Assembly (NCBI RefSeq): GCF_902459465.1
Contig: NC_047070.1
Span: forward strand, 4,514,554-4,578,553
Source: Asterias rubens
Taxonomy: Eukaryota; Echinodermata; Asteroidea; Forcipulatida; Asteriidae
Direction: 5' to 3'
Length of the DNA stretch: 64,000 nt
Made by a program: the position numbers and the translations under genes. The notes under the pieces were generated by a model. It saw only the letters and a program-made list of their open reading frames with translations, searched no databases and had not been told where the DNA came from. The first letter of the stretch is position 1; every line of letters begins with the position of its first letter. Of the stretch, positions 1-13,100 are shown piece after piece.

Positions 1-74
1 ATGATGTAGGTTTTAGAAAATTTGTTAGCCTTATTTCCAATTTTGTATTGTTTCACGAACGACAACCAAAGTAT

Positions 75-185
75 CATGCATCTCCTCTTGAGTGGGACTC
101 GAACTAACAGCCTCCGAATTAACGTGCCGGCGCTCTACCAACTGAGCTATCTAGCCCTATGTTGGATGTCTCCCTATTTTGTCAA
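75..185 (-). mobile_element. tRNA-derived SINE fragment
   Basis: On the minus strand: GGGCTAGATAGCTCAGTTGG (A-box region), then a B-box-like TTCGAGTCCC. The ends do not pair as an acceptor stem and the flanks match copies at 9165 and 19672, so it is a SINE, not a working tRNA. Confidence 0.75.
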
Positions 186-272
186 TATCTTTAATCCGTT
201 GCTTCGAGTCCCATTCTTGTCCATTTTTCTTTGTTCAATCCCAAATCATAAAAAAAACAAAGGCTTTCTCAC

Positions 273-3200
273 CATACTCAGCTCTCAGATGATCAGGGAT
301 GACGGGTTCGAATCCCTCCTTGACAGGAACGTCTTCAAATTCTCCTCCGTCGCTGTCCGAATCCTCCCCATCAACATCGCCCACTTGCAACCCTCTCCTT
401 TCTCTTTCTGATTTCTTGCGTTGGACTTTCAGTTCGGCCTGTTTAGCCAGTGCATTGATCAGGGCCTGCTTGAGGTCTATGCAACGCTTTAGTTGGTTAA
501 CATTTTTGCCACTTTTGCTGAAAACCTACATCATTTGAATTCAAACAGACAAAATTTGCTATTCCTTTTTCCTTTGAAATGCTTTATGCATAGAGGTATT
601 TATTCTGTAAATATTTGAATTAAAAGAATAACCACCCTTGTATCCGCGCGTTTCGTTGTGTCATGACATGTGTTTAAAATAAATCCGTAATTCTCGCTAT
701 CGAGAATTGATATTGTTTTACTGTTTTCTCAAAAAGTAAAGCATTTCATGGAATAATATTTCAAGAGAAGTCTTTCACCACTACCTTCTGTAAACCCTGT
801 AAGTTATTTGTAAGTCTGTGAACTTTTTTCTGTTTTTTTATACCGAAAGGGTCCAATGGCTTTAACGGGAAGATCACCTAAACAAACAAACATGAAATGT
901 GGCCCTGGTGGTGTAACAACTAGTCAGTTCAGTATGCTCTGATCGTCTTTGGGAGAAAGCTGGACTCTAATAAAAGAGTTAATATTGTACCTCCATCCAG
1001 ACTGCTAGACGAGGAAGATAAGCTGAGGAAGCGAGACGGTTCATGTCTTCTAATGTCGTCAAGATGTCTTGATTATCCTCATCTTCTTGTAGCACCACAC
1101 CCTCTGCATTAAGAAAATATAAACATCCCCTTCAAGATGATTTACAAATCCTTAATTCCTTGTCGGAGTCAACTCCTGTCAAAGGTATACCCGTTTCAGA
1201 CAGGCGCGCTAGAGTCAAGCCGAACCAAATAGATTATAAACGACTTCAGGATGACCCAAAGGACCGAGTAGCCGGCAGCAAAGGACCGAGTAGCCGGCAG
1301 CCTGTGCTTCTGGACAACGCTGAATGGTTTTAGAAGCCCACAGCAACTTTTGCAAGTATAAAGCATTTTGAGAAACATTTGACTTCAAAGTCAAATGTGG
1401 TTATACATGAATGTAGAATGAAATTTTCAGATGTTAGTTTTAATGTGTATGTACATCAACATTCAGAAAGGATTGAACCAGTTGAATGGTTAAAAAAAAC
1501 AAATGTATACTTTGCCTTTGATCATGATTTGAGATTGGTTTACCTGTGTTGATATCGATGTCAATATTGTAATTCCAAGATGGCAGTCCATGTTGCTGAA
1601 GGAGACTCGCATCTTTCCCCTCCTCTCCTGTCTCCTCTTCCTCCCCTTCCAAACTATCCTCATCGTCATCCTCCTCCATCTCGTCTGAAACGTCTTCTCC
1701 ATCATCATGTCTTGAAGACTCTCCATCATTTCCTTTTAATTTCCCCTTCACTCTTTCACCCGACAACCCCTCCGAATCAATAGTTCCCCCTTTCTGAGTA
1801 GCAGAACGTGACTTGGTGCTGGGTGATACCATTTTGTTTGAGGGGACATCAGTGTTATCAAACCGAGCAGGGTTGGGTAAAAGCAACTCGAAGCAGTTCT
1901 CGATCTGTGTTAGACACTCGTTGATTTCGGGAATAGTTTCTGTCGAAAATGAAACAAATATTTCCATTATTTTTAGAAAAGCCATCATCAGGATATGATT
2001 TTAAATATGTGATCCTTGTGGTCCCGTCGCGTTTGTGCACGCAGCATCACAAGTGCGCCCTCTAGTTCTTATACATAATTCTATGATCGTAGCCCACTCA
2101 GAACGAGGTTGGTTACTCACCTTCCATATCTGTCAGAGCCCTGCTGATCTTCTGTGCCATTAACACCTGCATCTTGGCTTGCCGAGCTGCTTGAGCACGA
2201 CGCTCTGCTGCAGATCGGGCTTCAAGATTCGCAAAATCCACCTGAATAAAAACAGCCATAAAAAATACATATCAAGTACTCATTTTGATACCAACAGGTG
2301 GCATCTTCTGTGGTGAAAGTTCTGGCCGATGCCCTAAGATTGAGCAAGATGCCAAACTCACTGTTTTTCAGGAAAGGCAGGATAGGCCAAGGTATGGTAC
2401 GGTGACCCTCGATCTCAGTAAGAGAAAAATAAAAAATCAGGCCCCAATTTCATAGAGTCGCTTTTAAAGGATTCGGGTACTTTTTCAAAATGTCCATAGA
2501 TTTACATTAAACTTACAGGGTTTCAGGATAATGATAGTGGAAAGCTTCCCTCAAATATTACTTACTGAGGTTGTGTAGTTTTTGAGAAATGAGTAAAACA
2601 AGTTGAACATATTGCTTGGATACCAGTCACAAAATGGTACAGGTAATATGGTAGTTTGGCTGGAAACTTTATTCCCTTAAGCATAATTTTGGTTGTGCTT
2701 AGCATCTTTTTGTGCTTAAGCAGCTCTAATAAAAATGTCCGCTGGGCAATGGAGGCAATAACCTCTGTGCAATAGATCGATCCACTAAGCTCCGCCCCAT
2801 TGCTAATTGACCAATCACAACGCAACGAAGGTCCAACAAATAAGGTCCGACATGCGTGTGCATATCTTGGCGTGCGCGGCAGAGTTGTGCGAAAAGGCAT
2901 TGGAGAGCCCCACGTGTTCTTGCTCACACGTGCGTCGTGGGCGAAGCCTACTGGATCGGTCTATTCCAGCCCTGGAAAGCACTTTTCAACCTACCACTTT
3001 ATTGTACTTGAGGAAGCCATATCCCAGAGCCAGCTTCTTGTAGGCCTTCCCGTACTTGTTATTCCATTCTTGTACTGCTTTCAGTGTTTGCTCCTTGAGG
3101 AGCTTGGCCGCTGCTTTAGGAGGGGGTAGTGGATAGTCCCCAACGGTCTCTACGGTCAACGCTAAAAACTCCTGCAAATCAAACATATTGAGATTAGGTC

Positions 3201-5831
3201 TCTCTAGGTGTACAGTGTGCTGAGAAATTTGAATGTGGTGCAAATAAAGGAACACGTTGCCTTGGATCGGACGAGTTGGTCAGTAAAAAGCGTTTGTAAC
3301 CGTTTGTTATAAAATGCATATGATTGGAGAGATGTTTTAAAAGTAGAACGCAATGATCCATAATAATTTGCCTCGAAATTGCGTGGTTTTCCTTTTACTT
3401 TGCGAACTACCATGGTCGGCCATTTATGGGAGTAAAAAAAAATGGCCGACCGTGTTAGTCGGCGTGGTAAAAGGAAAACCGTGCAATTTTGAGGCATGTT
3501 TGTGTGGATCATTGTATTCTACTTTAACAAAATCTTTCTAACCATACGCATTTAGTAATCGTTTCAAAGACCAACTTGACCGATCCAAGGCAACGTGTTC
3601 ATTTAAAACAATAAATTTTAATTAGATTAGATTAGATAAGGTCAAAGCTAAAAACTCATGCAAGTCAAACATATTGAGATTATTCATTACTGTCCTGAAT
3701 GACAGTCAAATTTTCTAATCCCGCTGAAGGCAAAAAAATGGGATCTTGGTAAAACGTTGTATACCCAAACTGTACGAAGCAGCATCGAACAAATGCAGAG
3801 AGATTCAAATTTCTGTAGTGTCCAGTTGTGAATGCTGTGGCCACAGATGTGGGTTGGTACCCACTTTCACCTCGATGTTGCTGTTTGTTGCTGTTTTCTC
3901 AACAACTAGACACTGTATTCAGCTGAAACTTTCACTGGCGAAGTATCTATAGGCCTATTGATAATTTGGCTAATAAATCAGCATTCTTTAGACAAAAACC
4001 AATCTATGACCCTACCCTTAAGGACACTGGACAATATTGGTAATTGTCAAAGACCAGTCTTCTCACTTGGTGTATCTCAACCTATCAAATTTTAACAGGT
4101 TTGTTATTTTATGCATAGATGCATAAAATAACAAACCTTTTAAAATTTGAGCTCAATTGGTAGTCAAAGTTGCGAAATAATGATGGAAGAAAAAACACCC
4201 TTTTCACACGAAGCTTGTGTGCTTTCAGATGCTTGATTTCGAGACCTCAAAATTTAATTCTGATGTCTCGAAATCAAATTCGTGGAAAATTACTTCTTTC
4301 TCGAAAACTACGTTACTTCAGAGGGAGCCGTTTCTCACAAAGTTTTATACAATCAACATCTCCCCATTACTCGTTACCAATTAAGGTTGTATGCAAATAA
4401 ATATTTTGAGTAATTACCAATAGTGTCCACTGCCTTTAAAAAAACAGGTATTTTTATACAATAGTCTTTGTGCATCACATTTTGGTAGCTGTAGCCTAAG
4501 CCAGAGCCCGAGTCAAAACAAAAGTTTCTTAGAAGGGCCCATGATTAACTTTACGGACTCAAATTACCTGCATGTCAGCAACGAGAAGTTCCCTGAAGCG
4601 GTGCGAGCGATTGAAGAGCTCATTCATAATTTGGAACGACGAGAGGCGGATTTCGGCATGCTCCTCAGCGAGCTGATTGGACAAGAGATGGAAGGCGTGC
4701 TCGACATAAGCATCAGAAATCCTTATGGAGTGAATCAAGAAAAAGGATACAATAAAGAGGTGGACAAAAATTACAATTCATTCCTCATGAACTTTACTGT
4801 CTGACAATTTAACGTCACTGCAGTTTTGATTGATAACATAAACTATGCCAACCTGCAGCAAGATATTAAGTGGGAGCAGTCTACCCTCCTACTATGTGAC
4901 CATTCAATATCATCCACTGCAGTTTTGATTGATAACATTTTAAACTATGCCAGCCTGCAGCAAGATATTAAGTGGGAGCAGTCTACCCTCCTACTATGTG
5001 ACCATTCAATATCATCCACTGCAGTTTTGATTGATAACATTTTAAACTATGCCAGCCTGCAGCAAGATATTATGTGGGAGCAGTCAACCCTCCTACTATG
5101 TGACCATTCATACTATGTAAACTATGTCAGCATTAAAAGTTATATCATGTGGTGATCGCCTCCAAGCAGGTGGTCAACCCTCCTACTGTATGACCATTCA
5201 ATATCATCCACGGCAGGTTTGAGTGATAGATAAACTATGTTAGCCTGCAAAACGATATCATGTGGTGTTCGCCTACATGCAGTTAGTCAACGCTCCTACT
5301 GTGTGACCATTCGATATCATCCAATTTGGTTTTGAATGATGCAAGCCTAAAGGGCCACAAATATTCATATTAATTATGTTGTATACTGTCAACCCTCCTA
5401 CTGTCTGACCATTTAATATCATCCACTGTGGTTTTGAATGATAGATCAACTATGCAAGTGAATGCATCCACACAATACACAGTCAACCCTCCTACCATCT
5501 GACCATTTAGTATCACCCTATGTTGTTTTCAATGATTTTGCCAGCCTGCATTATGACATCATGTGCTGAAGACATTTACACAATTAATTGTTCAAAGTCA
5601 ACACTCCTACCGTCTGACCATTTCATGATTGATAGCATCCACTTTTACGATACTTAAGTCAGAATTTTACCTGCATATCTTCTTGAGTTGTTTTAGAGGT
5701 TTTTCCTCAAGGCTTGGGCTCCCTGAGTGTGTCATATCTTCCACTAGTTTATCAAGTTGTTCACAGAGGGCGCTGTCCAGCTGGCTGGGCCGATGCTGTT
5801 TAGTGCCATCCTTTCCAATACTTTTCAACAT
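273..5831 (-). CDS. UVSSA: UVSSA, UV-stimulated scaffold protein A (5' part, C-terminus off window)
   Basis: UVSSA binds stalled RNA polymerase II, brings USP7 to stabilise CSB/ERCC6, and helps recruit TFIIH in transcription-coupled repair in the nucleus. I read seven minus-strand exons: 5671-5840 (ATG at 5829-5831), 4568-4721, 2995-3171, 2121-2241, 1544-1939, 991-1103 and 273-525. All junction phases agree and give 458 residues plus one base. The first three exons make the N-terminal VHS-like domain, with recognisable blocks such as EEHAEIRLSSFQ and YGKAYKKLALGYGFL that match my recollection of human UVSSA closely. Then come a basic helix (exon 4), a long acidic E/D-rich linker (exon 5), the polymerase-proximal helices (exon 6) and the conserved block EGFEPVIPDHLRAEY at the end of exon 7. 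The C-terminal DUF2043 zinc-binding part should lie left of base 1. Three codons precede the ATG in its exon, so a 5' UTR exon upstream is likely. Exon 7 starts at the first of two nearby AGs, because the second would give a stop. Confidence 0.93.
1257..1300 (+). repeat. Two-copy 22-bp direct repeat
   Basis: aaaggaccgagtagccggca occurs twice in direct tandem in a UVSSA intron, within or beside a fragment that starts gtttcagacaggcgcgc (about 1190) and resembles the element at 61441. Confidence 0.8.
3250..3600. mobile_element. MITE with gaacacgttgccttggatcg ends
   Basis: A 351-bp palindrome in UVSSA intron 2. The right end (cgatccaaggcaacgtgttc) is the exact complement of the left. Inner arms (ggttttccttttac, atggccgacc) also pair. 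It lies about 80 bases upstream of the exon 3 acceptor in the transcript. Confidence 0.9.
4018..4439. mobile_element. MITE, ggacactattggtaatt family
   Basis: Copy with both ends present in UVSSA intron 2: aaggacactggacaatattgg at left and ccaatagtgtccactgcctt at right, with the inner block gatttcgagacctcaaaatt as hairpin. Confidence 0.85.
4822..5630 (+). repeat. 102-bp minisatellite, about eight units, decaying rightwards
   Basis: The phrase ctatgtgaccattcaatatc recurs with a 102-base period (gtgacc at 4896, 4998 and 5100) and then at 90-115-base spacing in increasingly diverged form to about 5630. The first three units are nearly identical. It fills most of UVSSA intron 1. Because 102 is a multiple of three, the left units stay open in one frame, but this is not a gene. 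Confidence 0.9.
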
Positions 5832-5840
5832 TTCAATGTT

Positions 5841-7161
5841 CTGCGTTAGGGGAAGAAAAAAAAAAGATTAATATGCACATTAAAAAAAAAGACAATGAAA
5901 ATTAATTGGCCAACCCATCATGGCGCCCATGCCAATTTCCTTCAATAAAAAATAAATAAATGGTCGCAACGTCAGCTGAATCTCGATACAAGTTTTTGCA
6001 AGATACAATGTTTTGCAAAATCGAGATGCAGCTGACGAAACAATTTCATGAAGATTTAGAATAATTTAGAAGAAAAATAAATAAAAGGGAAATAAATTGT
6101 GATTCTTTTCAATTTAAAAACCTTTATTAATAACCTTAAATATTAGGCTTTTATAGAAACTAGAAAGTGGCGGTCAGATGGAAGTTTTTGCAAATGAAAA
6201 ACAAGCCTGACTGAGTCTGCCTCTCCTGAGTAGCGTTAAAGAGTATATTATTAAAACTAAGCATTATTCAAATGAGATTTTCCTTTTGCAGTTTTGGCAA
6301 ACTTTAAAAATTAGTGAAAAACTGGTGGCGGGGAAATCAAAATCCAGTGGTGGGGATATGGTAACTTTCCCCATAAAACTACTAACTAAACTCATATTGT
6401 ATTTTATACGTGGAACTTCAATCAATCATACAGTTTTCAATCATTTCAAAATTCAATATACATCGCCCCCAGAGTCACCGGCTGGGTCTAATGTCACATG
6501 TGTGCTACTAGTACTAGTAGTGTATAGTAATATCACTACTGGTTAAGGTTAAATTGTACACAAAAACTGTGATAACTCGTCATTTAATTTACTAGTCTTT
6601 GTATTTTATTTCAATATAATTTCGTAAAAATATTCACCCTATTTTAATTGCCAACTACAAAGGAAGTTACCAGCTAGCTACTTCGGATATTTCCTCAGCT
6701 GGGAACAGAATCAAAATCGCCAGAAATCCGCAACATTCCTCGCATACCTCCCTTGCACAATCCAGTGAAATGTTCCGAGTTTTTGTTACACTATTTTGTG
6801 TGCACGGAAATCCTTTCATGATTGTCTACTCGCCTTCTGGACCCATTGCTTTGAACACGATTCCAGACATTCGGTCCGTAAGCATCGTAGGAATACATTT
6901 ATATGTCCCCCGTATCAATCCCGTCATGCAACTGATGATCAGATTGCTGCAACGTGATTGGTCAGTTGGTTTAAAGCGTAAAAATTCAACAGCGAAGATT
7001 TCAACAGAATTCTGCCTGTTTTGTGAGTTGTCGGGTCTCCGTTTTCATCCGAAAATCATCGGTTAATTTGGCTTTGTTTTGAGATTAGAATACTTGTATA
7101 GAAGAAGTGAGACTTGGAAATAGTAAATCTTTAGTTTTGGAACTCATCGGATCGTCACAAA
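5841..7161. other. UVSSA-KIF11 head-to-head intergenic region
   Basis: About 1.3 kb between the first coding exon of UVSSA (minus) and the KIF11 ATG (plus). It is AT-rich on the UVSSA side and should hold the UVSSA 5' UTR exon and one or two promoters. I see no TATA box, no repeat family from elsewhere in the window, and no gene. Confidence 0.6.
6957..6978 (+). promoter_or_regulatory. Possible CCAAT box and CHR-like element of KIF11
   Basis: An inverted CCAAT (ATTGG) at 6957-6961 and a TTGGTTTAAAGCG run at 6966-6978 lie about 190-200 bases before the KIF11 ATG. Cell-cycle genes with G2/M expression often pair CCAAT boxes with a TTTGAA/TTTAAA-type CHR element. These motifs are short and common, so this is weak. 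Confidence 0.25.
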
Positions 7162-10100
7162 ATGGTGAAAACAAACGGGAAAGGGCCGCAGGAAAAACAC
7201 ATTCAAGTGTTTGTCCGGTGCAGGTAAGTGACTGACACAGAGATATCGACAGTGTTGAATGAATCAAAAACGACTCCACTCTGTTGTTTTGACATTTCTT
7301 TTTCAAAATATAAAAATATAGTTTATTGGATGATTTTCAAGGTTTCATTTCAATTTTTATCATTTAATTTAAAACATAAATAATAATACATTAAATTCAA
7401 GTTTTTTTAAAATTAAATTATCTCTTTCAGGTTTTTTTATTTAAGTTTATATTGAAAATGAGTGCAATGCTACTTTTGTTATCTAATTACAATTTGAAGT
7501 ATCGGGACGGAAGTATCAAAGCTCAAACTTTTCCCCATTTTAATTTTTGTTTGTAATTTTGTATTTCTACTTGTAATTTTTGTAGGCCCTATTATTATTA
7601 TTATTAACCATAAATTATTATTTTTAAACTTGTAAAAATGAATTGAAATGTGGAAATGGATTGGAAGTGTATGTAGAAATTATAAACAGATGATGATTGA
7701 ATTTGAAAATGCTGTCGGAAATATATGCCTCATCTTTTTTAATCAATTTGAATATTACAACGTCATTCAATAAATATTTATGCATTATTTATTATTTTAC
7801 AAGTTAATGTTATACAATAACAGTCTATTTTTTTATTAGAAAAAAGTATGAAAACAAAGTCAAATTCCTAATTTATTAATTAAAAAAAAAGACTATTTTA
7901 AATATTTGTTGGTCCTGTATTGAGTTGAGGCCTACACAGAATTATCAATCAGAACAATATTGAAAATGGTTAAAATAAATGCCATGCTTCCCAATGCCAA
8001 GCTTCCAATACCAGATTTACAGCTTGAACCATAGACCTTATCGCAAATACCAATGCGCAAGCGCAGACTGTTGAATGAGGTGCATTGTTGGATAGATATG
8101 GATCAAATTTGGATACCAGCAAGACCACAATGCACCTAATTCCAAGCTTTACGCGCGCGCCCCGGTATTTGCGAAAAGGTCTATGGAGGAAGGAAGAACC
8201 CACACTCTTCTGATGAGATCAAAAACACTGGTCAGCTCTACAACTCAACAGGCATCCCGCGTGCAATTTTTCAGCTCGCACCATAAACAGTTGCCAATTC
8301 TTCACGGCAAGTAGGGATTCATGTCATGGCCAAAAACTGGGTCTACAAAAGCGGTACCAAAACCCTTTTAAATCTTAGTCTCAGACTTTGTTTTCTTGTT
8401 GTCTTCCTGTCTACAGGCCAATCAATGAAAGTGAGAAGAAGAGAGGATCCCATAAAGTGGTGGAGGTCAACAAAAACAAGAAAGATGTCCATGTTAACGT
8501 TGAGGTGGCTGAGAAGTCATCCACTAAAACTTTCTCTTTTGATAAGGTACATCACTTCTGAAGAAATGAAACATTTGAGATCTTTAGAATTTCCAAATTA
8601 AAGTTTCCAATTGAATTGCAAAACATAAATAAAAAACTTAGTTTTAAAGAATTTTTTACATTTTTAAAACAATTTTGTAATGATTATTTTTTCAATTAAC
8701 AAAGTTGAAAGCAGACCATCTGAATATCTGATGCCAAAATGCATTTGGGTTAATGATTTAGATGTAAGGCACTATATAACATCTTTTTATTAATATTATT
8801 ATTTATTTTATAATTTTATATTGTTTTGTTATCCAGGCATTTGGCCCCAAAGCCAAGCAGATTGAAGTGTATAAGAGTGTTGTCCTTCCTACCCTGGATG
8901 AAGTACTCATGGGTTACAACTGTACAGTATTTGCGTAAGTCAACAACAATTATTTTTAATATATTTCACTTACATTTTCAGAAGTCCTGAATTATTCCCA
9001 AAGTACAACTTTAAAAAGTTATTTTCAAATAGTAAACCACACGGGAAACTGACTGGGTCAATTTTTAATAATTTTGGGCTGAACAAAGTAAAGTTTACTT
9101 ACCCAATCGGTGTCCCTTGTGGTTGACTTTTTGAAATTAAAAATGTGCATCCCCTTTAGGTAATCCTCTGGCTGCCGTTTCCCAAGTTGTATCACAAACA
9201 GGGCGGCTAACGGTTGTATGGCTTCTGACTGGCACACCCAAACAAAGATATTGCCAAAGTAGGGAGTCCAGCAACAAACAATGTTGGGCTACATAGCTCA
9301 GTTGGTAAAACATTGGCATGTTAATCTGGGGGTCGTGGATTCAAATCCCGCTCCAGTCACATTTGCTTGGTTCTACCCCAAATCAGAAAAATTGTTGTAT
9401 TTTCACAAATTTTGTCTTTTGCTCCTTTGGTTTTTAGATATGGTCAGACAGGAACTGGCAAAACTTTCACAATGGAAGGAGACAGGACACCAGACCCAGC
9501 AATGTCTTGGGAAGAGGTAAAGGGGGAAAGCAGAAGTTGCAAAAATTGTTTTCAATATTGTCTTAAGAGACCTTTAAAATATTTTCTTTCTGTCCTATCC
9601 GGGGCATACCAAATGGTTTTCTTGTCCTAAACAAATTATTTAAAAATTAAGTAAATAACTAAATTAAAATATATTTTTTCCATACCAGTCGCAATTGAAT
9701 TCTCACATATAATCTGCCAGCAACTCGGGTGTATTTGCCCGATATGCTAGCTTGTCCATGGGGAAAACCTAATCACAAACTGTTAAAACTAAAAGTGAAT
9801 TATATTAAATCACTCCTGAACTGTTCTCTTAGTGTGTTTTTTAACCTGCATGTTAACTCTATCTGTTATAACTCCATCGGTCTTTTTGACAGTATTGAAA
9901 TAAATGTGAATTGAATTTGATTGGAAAAGTTGTACGTGATGACTTTGTTTTTTTAAACTAATTAAACTGCAGCTAAAAACCTACCACCAAATTTCAATCT
10001 TCCACTATTTCCTGGTAGGACCCACTGGCCGGTATCATCCCTCGCGCCATGCATCAGATCTTTGAGAAGCTCCAATCCCAAGAGGTGGAGTTCTCTGTCC

Positions 10101-13100
10101 GAGTCTCCTTCTTAGAGTTGTACAACGAGGAGCTGTTTGATTTGCTCTCGGCTCAGGAGGACACCCAGAGACTCCGCATCTTTGAGGACGCTGCTCGCAA
10201 GGTAAGTTTTGGTTCTTCATATATAGCGAGGGTTCTCCCCCAAGGATTTGTCAAAACTGTTCGGGCAGTCCAAGCCTGGAGTTTCATCTCTGATAGGATA
10301 TAATAAGGATAGCCGTGTTGGGCTTATTGATGGAAAAAACCCGAACTAAATCATAAATTTTGTAGCACTTAAAGACAGTGGACACTATTGGTAATTACTG
10401 AAAATAATTATTAGCATAAAACCTTACTTGGTAACAAGTAATGGGGAGAGGCTGATAGTACAAAACATTGTGAGAAACGGCTCCCTCTGAAGTAACGTAG
10501 TTTTCGAGACAGAAGTATATTTCCACAAATTCGAGCACAGCCTGTTTGTTTTATGCATATAAAATGTTGAGATACAGCAAGTGAGAAAACTGGGCCCAGT
10601 TTCATAGCGCTGCTTAACAGTAAGCAAATTTGCGTGCTTACTGTAGCAAAAAAATTTGCTTAAGCCTTAGCATATTTCACAGGTTAGCAGAAAAATTGGG
10701 TGGCCATATTGCGTGTTTACCGTGGATTTGCATTGTGACGTCATTTATTTTCGTGCGGTAAGCACCGGAAGGTTAGCATGCCTTTTCGTGTGTTTATGGT
10801 TAGCAGCGCTATATAATAGAAATTGCAGAGTAAGCACAAAATTGGCAGCTAAGCAGCGCTATGAAATCGGGCCCTGGTCTTTGACAATTACCAATAGTGT
10901 CCACTGTCTTTAAAGACACTGTTATTAGACAAACTGCATGAGGTTTCGTAGCAACAACTACTTCATCAGATGAAATGAAAGGGACAAACTAGGGACTCAA
11001 TCCTGTAACTAATTTTTGAGTCGCTGTAATTTCCAATTATAAAAGGAGATTCTGTTATAAAAGGAGGAATTCTCAATTTTCATGTTAAAACGAAGTAAAA
11101 GAACAAAATCTAGCACGCAGCCAGCTGACTACTAATTGCTTGTTGATATAATGTTTTTTTTCCTTCAGGGCTCCGTTGTTATCCAGGGTCTAGAGGAGGT
11201 TGTTGTACGCAATAAGAGCGAGGTCTACGCCATCTTAGAGAAGGGCGCCGCCAAGAGACAGACTGCCGCAACTCTCATGAATGCCCACTCCAGGTAAAGA
11301 TAAATACGCTGTTCATTGATGAAATCATTAAATTTCAAAACATATCTATCAGGGTGAGATCAGTGAAAATTCCTAACAACTTACAGGCCTGAAAAACTAT
11401 TACAAAATACACAAAAGTATTGAATACTCACAGATTACCATGATTCTTGGAGTTTTAGTGATGGAATTGGAGCTTGGTCCACAGTCCACACTGAAAATAA
11501 CCACAGAGAACATTCAGTAGCTTTTAAAAAGTAACCTCATGTAGCCGATGATCAGTCAGCCTGGATCTTTCTGTATTGGTCTTTAAAAACAACCCATTAA
11601 AGCCTTAAGACATTTTTCCCAACATAAGACCTCAGTCTCCCAATATCCTCTCCGTTGTCGCTCAACAACACCAACTTGTTTGGACCAAGTGACCAGCATT
11701 TGTTATTTAGGCAAGGCCCTCAGTCCTTCCGAATCCTTCATTTGAACTATAACAGCTGTACCTTTTTGTAGAAAATTACTGCCGTCGATTTCACCAAACT
11801 TTTCCTAACGTAGGATTAATCTTAGGACGGTTCAGTTACGTATCCAAATACGTAGGACGAATTGAATTCATCCTAAGTTAGGACGGGTTAGGACGGGTTA
11901 CCCGTCCTAACTCGAGTTAGGATTAATCCTAGCGTTTCGTGAAATCGGCCGCAGGTGTAATAAGAATTGTCTGAATTGGCTCTTACTCTTGTTTCCTAAC
12001 TTGTTTACATCTTGCAGTCGATCCCACTCCGTTTTCACTGTCACCATCCACATTAAGGAGAACTCCGTAGACGGTGAGGAACTGGTCAAGACCGGTAAAC
12101 TCAACCTGGTTGACTTGGCTGGCAGCGAGAACATCGGTCGCTCTGGGGCTGTGGACAAAAGGGCCAGAGAAGCAGGTAAGTCTAGCCCTGTCAGAATGAT
12201 GAACCAGAAGTTGAAAAAAGTTGTGTTCCAGATTGTCTGAAATTTTGAAAGCAGGACATCAAACCAAGTTTGCCCTTAAATGTTTTAGCGACTGGCCAGT
12301 GGGACCAGTTGGCTTGTCGTTTCACTAGAGTCTGTCACATTTTACACAACATGTAGTCAATATTTCACTTTATATTAGGGGGTGCATTTCTACACTGAAC
12401 CAGCCAGCCAGAACACTTTGAAATTGTTTTGGCTGACCCTCAGATCTTTCAACTAACATTTAGCCAGGGGACCACTGCTAATGAAGAGCTCTGCCAACAA
12501 GTGTGGTATACTTTTTTATGGTATTATCCTTCTTAATGAAAATGTGTCCATATGGAATTTTCTTAACCACAGGTAATATTAACCAGAGTTTGTTGACCCT
12601 TGGCCGTGTGATCACTGCACTCGTAGAACACGCTCCACATATCCCATACAGGTAAGAAAAAGTAAGATTTTGGTGGCCATGTCTTCCACCTCTGATACCC
12701 TGGTTCAAGCCCCACTGGTAGCACTGTGTGTTCTGGGTTTTCAGTCCCTACCCGACTTGGTGGGTTGTTCCTGGAGTATGTCTCTGCCGCATCTAAAATC
12801 TGAAAACTTCATTCCTTGTTTTTTCTCCATTGTGTTTTTTGGCTAGTTCAGTAATTAAGTTCCCTTTTCTGTGAGTCCTTGGCTTCACACAAAAAAAAAA
12901 AAAAAAAATGGAAAAAGGATCACAGCCTTTGTGTATAACCACACCAACAACCAAAAACAAAAGGCAAAAGACTTAACAGATAATACTCTCTCGTCTAAAT
13001 AAAACTGCAAATAGCACAAATATCCAACGAGGCAAAGTATCAACCTCTAAATACTTTTTTCTTAATTTTTCTTCAGAGAGAGCAAGTTGACCCGCCTTCT

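Noticed and set aside
4826..5155. Open frame of about 109 codons with internal repeats
   Set aside because: It is produced by the 102-bp minisatellite (a multiple of three) and ends where the repeat decays; it lies antisense within UVSSA intron 1.
9282..9357. tRNA-like sequence on the plus strand
   Set aside because: The A- and B-boxes are good but the 5' and 3' ends do not form an acceptor stem, and flanking sequence recurs at 19672 and 52660. It is a SINE head.
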